64,000 nt of DNA from NCBI RefSeq assembly GCF_016127315.1, contig NZ_CP065997.1, forward strand, positions 5,828,001 through 5,892,000, read 5' to 3'. This document shows positions 56,402-64,000 of the stretch, piece after piece. A program made the position numbers and the translations under genes. The notes under the pieces were generated by a model, which saw only the letters and a program-made list of their open reading frames with translations, was not told the DNA's origin and made no database searches. The DNA comes from Achromobacter deleyi. GTDB taxonomy: Bacteria > Pseudomonadota > Gammaproteobacteria > Burkholderiales > Burkholderiaceae_B. Within the stretch, counting starts at the first letter, position 1; the number at the start of each line of letters is the position of its first letter.

Positions 56402-57538
56402 TCAGATGATTTCCAGCTCGGCGCGCAGGGCGCCGGCGCTCTTCATGGCCTGCAGGATCGCCAGGAGGTCCTGCGGCGTGGCGCCCAGGGCGTTCAGGCC
56501 CTTGACCACGTCGGCCAGGTTGGCGCTGGTAGTCACGCGTTGCAGCGAACCGTTGTCCTGGCGCACCTCGATCTGGGTGTTGGGCACCACCACCGTCTGC
56601 CCTTCCGTGAACGGCGTATCCGGTTGCGACACCTGGTTCTGGCGGTTGATGATGACCGACAGGTTGCCGTGCGCCACGGCGGCTTCCTCGATCATGACCG
56701 TGCGGTTCATGACCACCGAGCCGGTGCGGGCGTTGATGATGACCTTGGCGACGGTCGGCGCGCGCGTGACCTGCAGGTCCTCGACCTGCGACAGGAAGCG
56801 CGCCTGCGCCGACTGCTCCATCGGGCTGCGTACCTGCACCACGCGGCCGTCCAGCGCCGTGGCGGTGCCCTGCCCGAACTTGCGGTTCAGCGCCGCCACC
56901 ACGTTCTGGGCGGTGCCGAAGTCGGTGTTGTTCATTTCCAGGTAGATGTAACCGTCGCGCGCGAAGGTGGTCGGCACCCCGCGCTCGACGATCGCGCCGG
57001 CGCTGATGCGGCCGCCGTTGAGCTGGTTGATCTGCACGCTGGAGCCGCCGGCCGAGGCGCCCGCGCCGCCGACCAGGATGTTGCCCTGGGCGATCGCGTA
57101 GACCTGGCTGTCGGCGCCCTTGAGCGGGGTCATCAGCAACGTGCCGCCGCGCAGGCTCTTGGCGTTGCCCATCGAGGACACCACCACGTCGAGCGTCTGG
57201 CCCGGACGGGCGAACGCCGGCAGGGTCGTGGTGACCATGACCGCCGCCACGTTCTTGAGCTGCATGTTGCTGCCGGCGGGCACGGTGATGCCCAGCTGCG
57301 ACAGCATGTTGGTCAGGCTCTGCTGCGTGAATGGCGTCTGGCGCACCTGGTCGCCACTGCCGTCCAGACCCACCACCAGGCCATAGCCGATCAGCTGGTT
57401 GCCGCGCACCCCCTGGATGGAGGCCAGGTCCTTGAGCCGTTCGGCATGCGCCGCCGAGGCGCCGGCCAGCAGCCCCGCCGCGACACAAACGCGCGCCAGC
57501 AGGGACAACAGGGCGGAAATCGGAGTGGGTTGTTTCAT
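56402..57538 (-). CDS. flgI: Flagellar P-ring protein FlgI
   Basis: Encodes 378 residues with a signal peptide cleaved after AHA near residue 32. Typical P-ring sequences follow ([60 protein letters not shown]). FlgI forms the periplasmic bushing around the rod. It lies 2 bp after flgH and 5 bp before flgJ. Confidence 0.96.
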   Translation of the reverse strand: MKQPTPISALLSLLARVCVAAGLLAGASAAHAERLKDLASIQGVRGNQLIGYGLVVGLDGSGDQVRQTPFTQQSLTNMLSQLGITVPAGSNMQLKNVAAVMVTTTLPAFARPGQTLDVVVSSMGNAKSLRGGTLLMTPLKGADSQVYAIAQGNILVGGAGASAGGSSVQINQLNGGRISAGAIVERGVPTTFARDGYIYLEMNNTDFGTAQNVVAALNRKFGQGTATALDGRVVQVRSPMEQSAQARFLSQVEDLQVTRAPTVAKVIINARTGSVVMNRTVMIEEAAVAHGNLSVIINRQNQVSQPDTPFTEGQTVVVPNTQIEVRQDNGSLQRVTTSANLADVVKGLNALGATPQDLLAILQAMKSAGALRAELEII

Positions 57539-57540
57539 GG

Positions 57541-58233
57541 TCAGAACGGCGAAGCGATCAGGAAGAAGCGTTGCAGCCAGCCCATGGTCTGGACCTCGTC
57601 CATGACGCCCTTGCTGCGGTATTCGATGCGGGCGTCGGCCACCTGGGTGGACGACACGGTGTTCGTGCCGGTGATCGAGCGCGGATCGACCACGCCCGAG
57701 AAGCGCACGTACTCGCTGCCCCGGTTGATGGCGATCTGCTTTTCGCCGGCCACTTGCAGGTTGCCGTTGGACATCACGCCCACCACCGTGGTGGTGATGG
57801 TGCCGGTGAAGGCGTTGTTGGCGGTGCTGTCGCCCTTGCCCTGCGATACGTTGCCGCCCTTGGCGTCGGTATTCAGGTTGGCATTGGCCCAGCTGTCCAT
57901 GAACGACGGCGCGGCGGCGATGCCCAGGCTGGCATTGCCGCTGCGATTGGTGTTGGTCGCGACGTTCTTGGAGGCGTTGGTCTTCTCATTCAGGACGATG
58001 GTGACGATGTCGCCGACGTTGCGCGGCCGGCGGTCCTCGAACAGCGGATAGTTGCCGTACGTCGTGGGCTGGTAGATCGAGCCGGTGGGCTGCGCCGTCG
58101 GCATCGGCGGCGCCGGCGGCGCCGCCGTCGTCGGCCCGGTCACGATGGGCTCGGGCGGAATCATGGCGCAACCGGCCACCAGCAACGCCAGGGCCGCACT
58201 CGAAACCAGACGCAGGACAGACGACATAGGCAT
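57541..58233 (-). CDS. flgH: Flagellar L-ring lipoprotein FlgH
   Basis: Encodes 230 residues. The ATG at 58233 overlaps the flgG stop (TGATG); another ATG two codons downstream is possible. A lipoprotein signal ends LLVAGC with the lipid Cys22. L-ring motifs include [20 protein letters not shown] and [20 protein letters not shown]. FlgH forms the outer-membrane bushing. It is followed by flgI. Confidence 0.95.
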   Translation of the reverse strand: MPMSSVLRLVSSAALALLVAGCAMIPPEPIVTGPTTAAPPAPPMPTAQPTGSIYQPTTYGNYPLFEDRRPRNVGDIVTIVLNEKTNASKNVATNTNRSGNASLGIAAAPSFMDSWANANLNTDAKGGNVSQGKGDSTANNAFTGTITTTVVGVMSNGNLQVAGEKQIAINRGSEYVRFSGVVDPRSITGTNTVSSTQVADARIEYRSKGVMDEVQTMGWLQRFFLIASPF

Positions 58234-59018
58234 CACAGTTGGGTCAGGCGGGCCAGCATTTCGTCCGAGGTCTTGACGGCTTTGCTGTTCATTTCGTAAG
58301 CGCGCTGGGTCGTGATCATGTTGACCAGTTCCTCGGCGACGTTCACGTTGGAGGTTTCGACGTAGTTCTGCATGAACGTGCCGGCGCCATCGACGCCGGG
58401 CTGCAGCAGGTTGGCCGGGCCGGAGGCGTCGGTTTCCAGGTACAGGTTCTCGCCGACGCTCTGCAGGCCGGTCGGGTTGATGAAGGTGGCGATCTGCAGC
58501 TGGCCGATCTGCACGTTGACGCCGGCCGCGCCGGGCTGCGTCACCGAGACGATGCCGTCCTTGCCGATGGAGATCGACAGGGCGTTGTCCGGCACGTTCA
58601 TCGGCGGCTGGATCACGTAGCCGCTGACCGTGGTCAGCTGGCCGTTCTGGTCGCGCTGCAGCGCGCCGTCACGGGTGTAGGCCTGGGTGCCGTCCGGCAG
58701 TTCGACCTGCAGGAAGCCGCGGCCGTTGATCGCCACGTCCAGTTCGCCGCCGGTGTTGTTCAGGCCGCCGGTGGTGTGGATGCGCTCGGTGGCGGCCACG
58801 CGGGCGCCGGTGCCGAGCTGCAGGCCCGACGGCAGCTGCGTGGCGTCGCCGACCTGGGCGCCGGGCTGGCGCAGGGTCTGGTACATCAGGTCCTGGAACA
58901 CGGCGCGGCCGCGCTTGAAGCCATTGGTCGAGACGTTGGCCAAGTTGTTGGAAATCACGTCCATCGAGGTCTGTTGACCTTCCAGGCCCGTCTTGGCAAT
59001 CCACAGCGAACGCATCAT
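58233..59018 (-). CDS. flgG: Flagellar distal rod protein FlgG
   Basis: Encodes 261 residues, the standard length. The start [20 protein letters not shown] and [20 protein letters not shown] are diagnostic, as is the C-terminal [20 protein letters not shown]. FlgG makes the distal rod. An AGGAG site precedes the paired ATG codons. The stop overlaps the flgH start. Confidence 0.97.
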   Translation of the reverse strand: MMRSLWIAKTGLEGQQTSMDVISNNLANVSTNGFKRGRAVFQDLMYQTLRQPGAQVGDATQLPSGLQLGTGARVAATERIHTTGGLNNTGGELDVAINGRGFLQVELPDGTQAYTRDGALQRDQNGQLTTVSGYVIQPPMNVPDNALSISIGKDGIVSVTQPGAAGVNVQIGQLQIATFINPTGLQSVGENLYLETDASGPANLLQPGVDGAGTFMQNYVETSNVNVAEELVNMITTQRAYEMNSKAVKTSDEMLARLTQL

Positions 59019-59087
59019 GATGAAGTACTCCTGGAGCGGCGGCCCGGCCGCGCGCGAAAATTATTTTGTTCGGATCGGCTGACCGGA

Positions 59088-59849
59088 TCAGGAAACCGAG
59101 AGGATGCCGTTGGCGCGCTCGGCGTTGCGATCCGCCTGCTGCACCACCTGCATCTGCTGCTCGAAGCGGCGGGCGTTCTCGATCATGCCCACCATCGCCG
59201 CCATGGGATTGGTATTGCTGCCTTCCAGCACGCCGGACAGCACCCGCAGGCTGGGGTCGGCGGGGGCCGGCGGCGCCGGCTGGCCATTGACCGGCGCCAG
59301 GCGGAAGACGCCGTCGTCGCCGTGCACCAGTTGCGCTTCCGGCGGGTTGGCGAGCTTGATGCGGCCCAGGTTCAGGATGTTGTTCGGGGCATCGCCGGCG
59401 CCAATGGCGGTGATGGTGCCGTCCGAGGTGATCGTCAGCGCCGCCTGGTCGGGCACGTCGATGATGCCGTTCTGGTCGGACATCACGGGCTGGCCCAGCG
59501 AGGTCTGCAGCAGGCCGTTCACGCCCACCTGCAGGCTGCCGGCGCGAGTGTAGGCCTCGCCTTGCGGGGTCTGCACCGCGATCCAGCCGTTGGAGCTGGC
59601 CAGGGCCACGTCCAAGTCGCGGCCCGTGGTCTGCATGTTGCCCATCTCGAAGTTGTTGCGGGGCGTCGACGCCACCGTCGAAACACGCGTCGGCAGGCTA
59701 ACGCCGTCGTTCACCGGAACCGACCGGTACAACGCGATCTGCTCGCGAAAGCCCGGCGTGTTCACGTTGGCCATGTTGTTGGAGAGCGCGGCCTGGTGCT
59801 CCGTGATCCGCGCTGCGCCATTCATGGCGGTGTAGATGATTCGATCCAT
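59088..59849 (-). CDS. flgF: Flagellar proximal rod protein FlgF
   Basis: Encodes 253 residues. The start MDRIIYTAMNGAARITEHQA and SNNMANVNTPGFREQIALYR match the rod family, and the C-terminal MIENARRFEQQMQVVQQADR is the FlgF form. FlgF is a proximal rod component between FlgC and FlgG. It lies 69 bp before flgG. Confidence 0.96.
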   Translation of the reverse strand: MDRIIYTAMNGAARITEHQAALSNNMANVNTPGFREQIALYRSVPVNDGVSLPTRVSTVASTPRNNFEMGNMQTTGRDLDVALASSNGWIAVQTPQGEAYTRAGSLQVGVNGLLQTSLGQPVMSDQNGIIDVPDQAALTITSDGTITAIGAGDAPNNILNLGRIKLANPPEAQLVHGDDGVFRLAPVNGQPAPPAPADPSLRVLSGVLEGSNTNPMAAMVGMIENARRFEQQMQVVQQADRNAERANGILSVS

Positions 59850-59887
59850 TGCCTATTCCGTCGGTGTCGTCGCGTGCCCGTCAGGCA

Positions 59888-61357
59888 TTACTTCAGGTTC
59901 ATCAGGACTTGCATGATTTCGTCCTGGGTCTTGATGGTCTGCGAGTTGGCCTGGTAGGTGCGCTGGGCGATGATCATGTTGACCAGCTCCTTGCTCATGT
60001 CCACGTTCGAGGCTTCGGTCGCCTGACCCACCACCTTGGACATGCCGTTGTTGCCCGGCTGGCCCAGGATCGGCTGGCCCGACGAGGCGGTTTCCTTCCA
60101 GGCGTTGTTGCCCACCGGCTGCAGGCCCTGCAGGTTGGCGAAGTCGGCCAGCACGATGGTGCCGACGATCGAGGTTTCGCCGTTGGTGTAGCTGGCCACC
60201 AGGCTGCCGTCGGCGCTGATGTTGATGCCGCGGAACTCGCCCGAGGAGTAGCCGTCCGGCTGGGACTTGAGCGCGTAGGCGCTGCCGTACTGCGTGGTGC
60301 CGGCGTAGTTCACGGCGATCGCCATCGGATCGGCCGGGGTGGTGCCGCCGCCCGGCGTCGCGAACGACAGGTTGACCGTGGCGGCGCTGGTCATCACGCC
60401 GGCCTTGTTGAACGTGAACTGGGTCGGGTTGCCCCACACGCCGCCCGCCTGGGTGGTCGGCGCCATGGCCTGGCCGTCAATGGTGTAGTAGACGTCGTAG
60501 ACGCTGTTGCCGGCGGCGTCGGCGGCGCGCTTGGCGAAGTACTGCATCACCTGGTGCGAGTTGCCCAGCGAGTCGTAGACCGTCATGGGCGAGGCATTGG
60601 TGTAGCTGCCGGGGACCTTGGGGTCGAACGGCTTGCCGACTTCGGTCACGGCGGCGGTGAAGTCGACGAAACCGGGGATGACGTTCAGGTTGCCGGCGGT
60701 GACCTGGCCGGTGCCGTCGATGGTGACGGTATTGGGCGCGGTGCCGTAGGTGTTGGCCGGCGGGTTGCCCGGCGCCCAGGTGATCGCGCCGCCAGGCGCC
60801 TTGGTGAAGGTGTAGGCGGTGCCGCCCAGCGTCACGGAGCCCGGCACGGCCGGCGACGTCACGGTGTCGACCTGGTAGATGACCTTGGCGTTGGCGTCCA
60901 GGTTGGCCACGGTGGTGGCGGTCGAGGTGGCCTTGGGCGCCACGTTGGCGGTGGGCAGCTGCAGCTCGACCGGGTTGGCGCCGATGCCGCCGTTGGGGTA
61001 GCCGGTCAGGCGGTAGCCCTGCGCGTTGACGATGAAGTTGTTCTTGTCGACCAGGAACTCGCCGTTGCGGGTGTACATCACGGCGCCGCTCTGGTCGGTG
61101 ACGCGGAACATTCCCTTGGCGCCATCGATGGCGATGTCGTATTCGCCGCCGCCGCCGTTGACCGTGCCCACCGTGAAGCGCTGGGTGATCGCCGACACCT
61201 TGGTGCCCAGGCCCACGCGCGAGCTGGCGTAGACGTCCGCGAACGACGCGGTCGACGACTTGAAGCCGACGGTGCCCGAGTTGGCGATGTTGTTGCCGAT
61301 GACGTCCAGGTTCTGCGCCGCGGCGTTCAGGCCGCTCAATCCTTGTCCGAAACCCAT
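59888..61357 (-). CDS. flgE: Flagellar hook protein FlgE
   Basis: Encodes 489 residues. The conserved N-terminal hook sequence (MGFGQGLSGLNAAAQNLDVI, GNNIANSGTVGFKSSTASFA) and the C-terminal DMSKELVNMIIAQRTYQANS flank a threonine- and glycine-rich central domain with many surface-exposed repeats. FlgE builds the hook, whose length FliK controls. It follows flgD after 70 bp. Confidence 0.96.
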   Translation of the reverse strand: MGFGQGLSGLNAAAQNLDVIGNNIANSGTVGFKSSTASFADVYASSRVGLGTKVSAITQRFTVGTVNGGGGEYDIAIDGAKGMFRVTDQSGAVMYTRNGEFLVDKNNFIVNAQGYRLTGYPNGGIGANPVELQLPTANVAPKATSTATTVANLDANAKVIYQVDTVTSPAVPGSVTLGGTAYTFTKAPGGAITWAPGNPPANTYGTAPNTVTIDGTGQVTAGNLNVIPGFVDFTAAVTEVGKPFDPKVPGSYTNASPMTVYDSLGNSHQVMQYFAKRAADAAGNSVYDVYYTIDGQAMAPTTQAGGVWGNPTQFTFNKAGVMTSAATVNLSFATPGGGTTPADPMAIAVNYAGTTQYGSAYALKSQPDGYSSGEFRGINISADGSLVASYTNGETSIVGTIVLADFANLQGLQPVGNNAWKETASSGQPILGQPGNNGMSKVVGQATEASNVDMSKELVNMIIAQRTYQANSQTIKTQDEIMQVLMNLK

Positions 61358-61427
61358 GTTTTCTCTCGCTAATCTTTAAAGGGGAAACCGCCGCCGTGGC
61401 GCCGGCTGATAATCAAACCGGCTGGCC

Positions 61428-62123
61428 TCAGCCGATCACCTTGCGCACATCCAGCATGCTGGTCTGGCCATCCAGGCCCATATCCAGGCGCAGGCCGTTG
61501 GTGGAGTAAGCCACGCTCTTGACCTTGCCGTACTTCAGCACTTCGGCGGCCACCTTCTTGTCATCGCCATCCGTGGCCAGGACGGACACGGTGTACGCGC
61601 CCGCATCCAGCGCCACGCCGGAGTCGTTCTTGCCGTCCCAGTCCAGCGTGTACACGCCGGCCTTCTGCTCGCCCAGCTCGATGGTGCGCACGACCTGGCC
61701 GTTGGCGTCGGAAATGCGCACCTGGACCTTGGCGGCGTCCTTCTGCAGATCGATGCCGTAAGGCGTGACCACGCGCTCGGAGGGGTTCGCGCTGTCCACG
61801 CCGACCTTGACGGCCGAACCGGGCACCAGCACGCCCTTGCCGATCATCGCGACCGCGTTCATGGACTGCGACACGTCGATCTGGCCGCTGATGGCCAGCA
61901 TGGTGTTCTTGAGGTTGGTGATGCCTTCCACCGTGGAGATCTGCGCCAGCTGCGAAGTCAGCTCGGCGTTCTGCATCGGGTTCAGCGGGTCCTGGTTCTT
62001 GAGCTGCGTGACCAGCAGCTTCAGGAACTGGTCCTGCAGGCCCTGGGCGGTGCTGGAGCCATTGGCGCCGCTTTGCGCCAGGCCCAGGCCGGTCTTGCTC
62101 GTGGATTGGTCGACGGTGGTCAT
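61428..62123 (-). CDS. flgD: Flagellar hook-cap protein FlgD
   Basis: Encodes 231 residues. The N-terminal motif FLKLLVTQLKNQDPLNPMQN and the following LTSQLAQISTVEGITNL are diagnostic, and a Tudor/Ig-like C-terminal domain follows (GVYTLDWDGKNDSGVALDAG). FlgD scaffolds hook assembly and is then discarded. It lies between flgC and flgE. Confidence 0.96.
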   Translation of the reverse strand: MTTVDQSTSKTGLGLAQSGANGSSTAQGLQDQFLKLLVTQLKNQDPLNPMQNAELTSQLAQISTVEGITNLKNTMLAISGQIDVSQSMNAVAMIGKGVLVPGSAVKVGVDSANPSERVVTPYGIDLQKDAAKVQVRISDANGQVVRTIELGEQKAGVYTLDWDGKNDSGVALDAGAYTVSVLATDGDDKKVAAEVLKYGKVKSVAYSTNGLRLDMGLDGQTSMLDVRKVIG

Positions 62124-62180
62124 GGGTTCACTTCTTCAAAAACTTCCGCGCGGGCGGCGCGGCGCGCGGAATCAGGCGGA

Positions 62181-62600
62181 TCAGGATTGGCCGATGGTGA
62201 GGGTTTTCTGCATCAGGCTCTTGGCGGTGTTGAGCACCTCGACGTTGGCCTGGTACGAACGCGACGCCGCGATCATGTTGACGGTTTCCGCGATCGGATC
62301 GACGTTGGGCATGCTGATGTAGCCCTGCGCGTCGGCCATCGGATGCTTGGGGTCGTAGACCTGCTTGAGGGGGGACTGGTCCACCACCACGCCGGCCACG
62401 CGCACGCCGCCGATCTCGCGGCCCTGCGTCTGGCCGGCCGGCGGGTTGACCTGGAACACCACCTGGCGGGCCCGGTACGGCTGGCCGTCGGGACCGACCA
62501 CGCTGTCGGCGTTGGCCATGTTGCTGGCCGCCACGTTCATGCGCTGTGACTGCGCGCTCAGCGCCGAACCGGCGATATCGAAAATGCTCAACAAGGACAT
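62181..62600 (-). CDS. flgC: Flagellar proximal rod protein FlgC
   Basis: Encodes 139 residues, normal length. The N-terminal [20 protein letters not shown] and NMANADSV and the C-terminal [20 protein letters not shown] are characteristic. FlgC is part of the proximal rod. flgB precedes it by 22 bp. Confidence 0.96.
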   Translation of the reverse strand: MSLLSIFDIAGSALSAQSQRMNVAASNMANADSVVGPDGQPYRARQVVFQVNPPAGQTQGREIGGVRVAGVVVDQSPLKQVYDPKHPMADAQGYISMPNVDPIAETVNMIAASRSYQANVEVLNTAKSLMQKTLTIGQS

Positions 62601-62622
62601 TGCCTGCGGTTCCCTATGAAAA

Positions 62623-63030
62623 TCAATCCTGGATGGCGGCCATCATGGTGCGGATACGACCCGACAGCAGCTGCATCGTGCTCTGGTAGTGCAAGGTGTT
62701 GTCGGCGAACTGGACCCGTTCGATGTCCATGTCGACCGTGTTGCCGTCCATGCTGGGCTGGTACGGCAGGCGATACAGCAGATCGGTCGGCCCCTGCGAC
62801 ACGGCCTTGGCCGGGATGTGGCGCGCCGACGTCAGGGTCAGCGAGGTATCCGGCAGGCGCTTGGTACCTTCCATGGCGTTCTGCATCGCCGTCTTGAAAT
62901 CGAAGTCACGCGCCTTGTAGTTGGGCGTGTCGGCATTGGCGATGTTCGAGGACAGCACTTCCTGGCGCTGCGCGCGCAGCCCCAGGGACTGCTGGAAGAA
63001 GCGGAAATCTTCATTAAGCCGGTCTAGCAT
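62623..63030 (-). CDS. flgB: Flagellar proximal rod protein FlgB
   Basis: Encodes 135 residues from the ATG at 63030 with a GAAGGCGAT site; the 31 codons upstream in the same frame are not used. The motifs [20 protein letters not shown] and [15 protein letters not shown] are typical, and [20 protein letters not shown] closes the protein. It is the first gene of flgBCDEFGHIJ and diverges from flgA across 165 bp that must carry class II promoters. Confidence 0.96.
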   Translation of the reverse strand: MLDRLNEDFRFFQQSLGLRAQRQEVLSSNIANADTPNYKARDFDFKTAMQNAMEGTKRLPDTSLTLTSARHIPAKAVSQGPTDLLYRLPYQPSMDGNTVDMDIERVQFADNTLHYQSTMQLLSGRIRTMMAAIQD

Positions 63031-63195
63031 CGGATCGCCTTCAATACGGATGAAACCCGGGACAGCGGACACACCGTTATCCCATTGGATGACGGCATCA
63101 TAGGGGCGGGTGCGACAACACAATCAGCCAAATAACCCGTCATTTCTCATCCAATTCACGTATTGCCAAGCGGCGCGCGCTTCTACAATTCGGAC

Positions 63196-63906
63196 ATGAT
63201 GAAATTCCCCGCAAACCTCCGCGCGCACGCCGCCTGCCTGGCCGCCCTGTTGCTGGCCCCGGCGGCCCAGGCGCAGGACGCCGCCGTCCAGGCGCCCGAG
63301 GCGATCATCATCGCCGCGCAGACCTATTTGCTGGAACAACTCGCCGCGCTGCCCGGCCAGGCATCGGTGGCCATCGATCCGCCGCGGGCGGAGCGCCTGG
63401 CGCCCTGCGATGCCTTGTCCCCATTTATGCCCTCGGGCATGAAACTGCGCTCGCGCATGACGGTGGGCGTGCGCTGCAACGCGCCCAAGCCCTGGACCAC
63501 CTACGTGCAGGCCACGGTCAGCGTGCCGGGCTACTACTATGTGGCGTCGCGCATGATCGCGGCGGGCCAGGCCCTGACGCCCGCCGACCTGGCGCCGCGC
63601 GACGGCGACCTGGTGGCCCTGCCCCCGGGCGTCATCACCAATCCCGACACGGTGGTCGGCATGACCGCGGCCTACCGGATCAATGCCGGCCAGCCGGTCA
63701 AGGGCGCCGCCCTGCGCAACGCCCAGTCGGTGGTGCGCGGCTCGAACGTCCGCATCAACGCCCGCGGCAAGGGGTTCGTGGTCAGCAGCGAGGGGCAGGC
63801 CCTGGACAACGCGGCGCCGGGCGCCACGGTCCAGGTCCGCACCGCCAGCGGCCAGGTGGTCAGCGGCGTGGTGCGCAATGCAGGCCTGGTCGAAATACAA
63901 CTTTAG
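63196..63906 (+). CDS. flgA: P-ring assembly chaperone FlgA
   Basis: Encodes 236 residues from the ATG at 63196; an ATG directly after it and an open stretch of 11 codons before it are alternatives. A signal peptide ends AQA near residue 26. SAF-like domain features follow (RLAPCDALSPFMPSG, YYVASRMIAAGQALTPADLA, NAQSVVRGSNVRINARGKGF). FlgA guides FlgI into the P-ring. The flgM promoter follows. Confidence 0.94.
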   Translation: MMKFPANLRAHAACLAALLLAPAAQAQDAAVQAPEAIIIAAQTYLLEQLAALPGQASVAIDPPRAERLAPCDALSPFMPSGMKLRSRMTVGVRCNAPKPWTTYVQATVSVPGYYYVASRMIAAGQALTPADLAPRDGDLVALPPGVITNPDTVVGMTAAYRINAGQPVKGAALRNAQSVVRGSNVRINARGKGFVVSSEGQALDNAAPGATVQVRTASGQVVSGVVRNAGLVEIQL

Positions 63907-63947
63907 GCAATGTTACATATCGCGTTGCGGCAAGCGCCCTCCTACCC

Positions 63948-63974
63948 TAAAGTTCCTTCCGACCCTGTCGTTAC
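63948..63974 (+). promoter_or_regulatory. Sigma-28 promoter, expected for flgM
   Basis: TAAAGTTC (63948-63955) and GTCGTTAC (63967-63974) are separated by exactly 11 bp. The -35 differs from TAAAGTTT by one base and the -10 is weaker. It is 41 bp after flgA and just before the window edge; the gene it serves, usually flgM, is outside the window. Confidence 0.65.
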
Positions 63975-64000
63975 AGAGACATAAGTAGGCGGAGCCGTCG

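Noticed and set aside
56397..57488. Long in-frame extension of flgJ upstream through flgI
   Set aside because: The extension is flgI DNA read in another frame; real FlgJ begins at 56396 next to the flgI stop.

Overview
The window is a GC-rich chromosomal segment of a motile betaproteobacterium. Gene order (folC-SPOR-cvpA-purF; rpsB-tsf-pyrH-frr-uppS-cdsA-dxr-rseP-bamA-skp-lpxD), a Bug-type solute-binding protein and a flgA/flgBCDEFGHIJKL plus fliE/fliFGHIJK/fliLMNOPQR layout all point to the Alcaligenaceae, Achromobacter or Bordetella-like. Species cannot be fixed from sequence reading alone. No tRNA, rRNA, insertion sequence, prophage or CRISPR array was seen.

Region 1 (1-10.9 kb, minus strand) is the conserved essential operon running rpsB to lpxD: translation (S2, EF-Ts, RRF), UMP kinase, undecaprenyl and isoprenoid precursor synthesis, CDP-diglyceride synthesis, and outer-membrane biogenesis (RseP, BamA, Skp, LpxD). 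An 838-bp gap without a recognisable gene separates it from map. Region 2 (11.7-21.3 kb) holds map-glnD, marC, dsbB and a YgjP-like metallopeptidase on plus, then a convergent terminator and folC-SPOR-cvpA-purF on minus.

Region 3 (21.4-26.2 kb) is an accessory catabolic island: a four-gene translationally coupled unit (cupin, Bug solute-binding protein, class III CoA-transferase, acyl-CoA dehydrogenase) preceded by a striking array of inverted half-sites, and a convergent IclR regulator. It looks like uptake, CoA activation and dehydrogenation of an unidentified organic acid.

Region 4 (26.2-64 kb) is a nearly complete flagellar locus. A sigma-28 promoter drives flaG-fliD-fliS-fliT, followed by an unusual pair: a second FliK-like protein and a 104-residue FlhB C-domain-like protein lacking the NPTH cleavage motif, then a YcgR-type c-di-GMP brake. 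A triple 90-bp tandem repeat separates these from fliE (minus), which diverges from fliFGHIJK and fliLMNOPQR (plus). After a convergent terminator come, on minus, aer, three tandem chemoreceptors with almost identical signalling domains, a BamE-like lipoprotein, and flgBCDEFGHIJKL. flgA diverges from flgB, and the window ends in a sigma-28 promoter expected to serve flgM. I found four good sigma-28 sites (flaG, aer, flgK, flgM); the flgK site begins within the flgJ stop codon. Flagellin, flhDC, motAB, the che genes, flhA, flhB and fliA are not in this window.

The best candidates for undescribed biology are the FliK-like/FlhX-like pair, the catabolic island with its operator array and its dehydrogenase lacking the usual catalytic glutamate, and the 90-bp repeat. 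The flagellar and essential genes themselves are well known.
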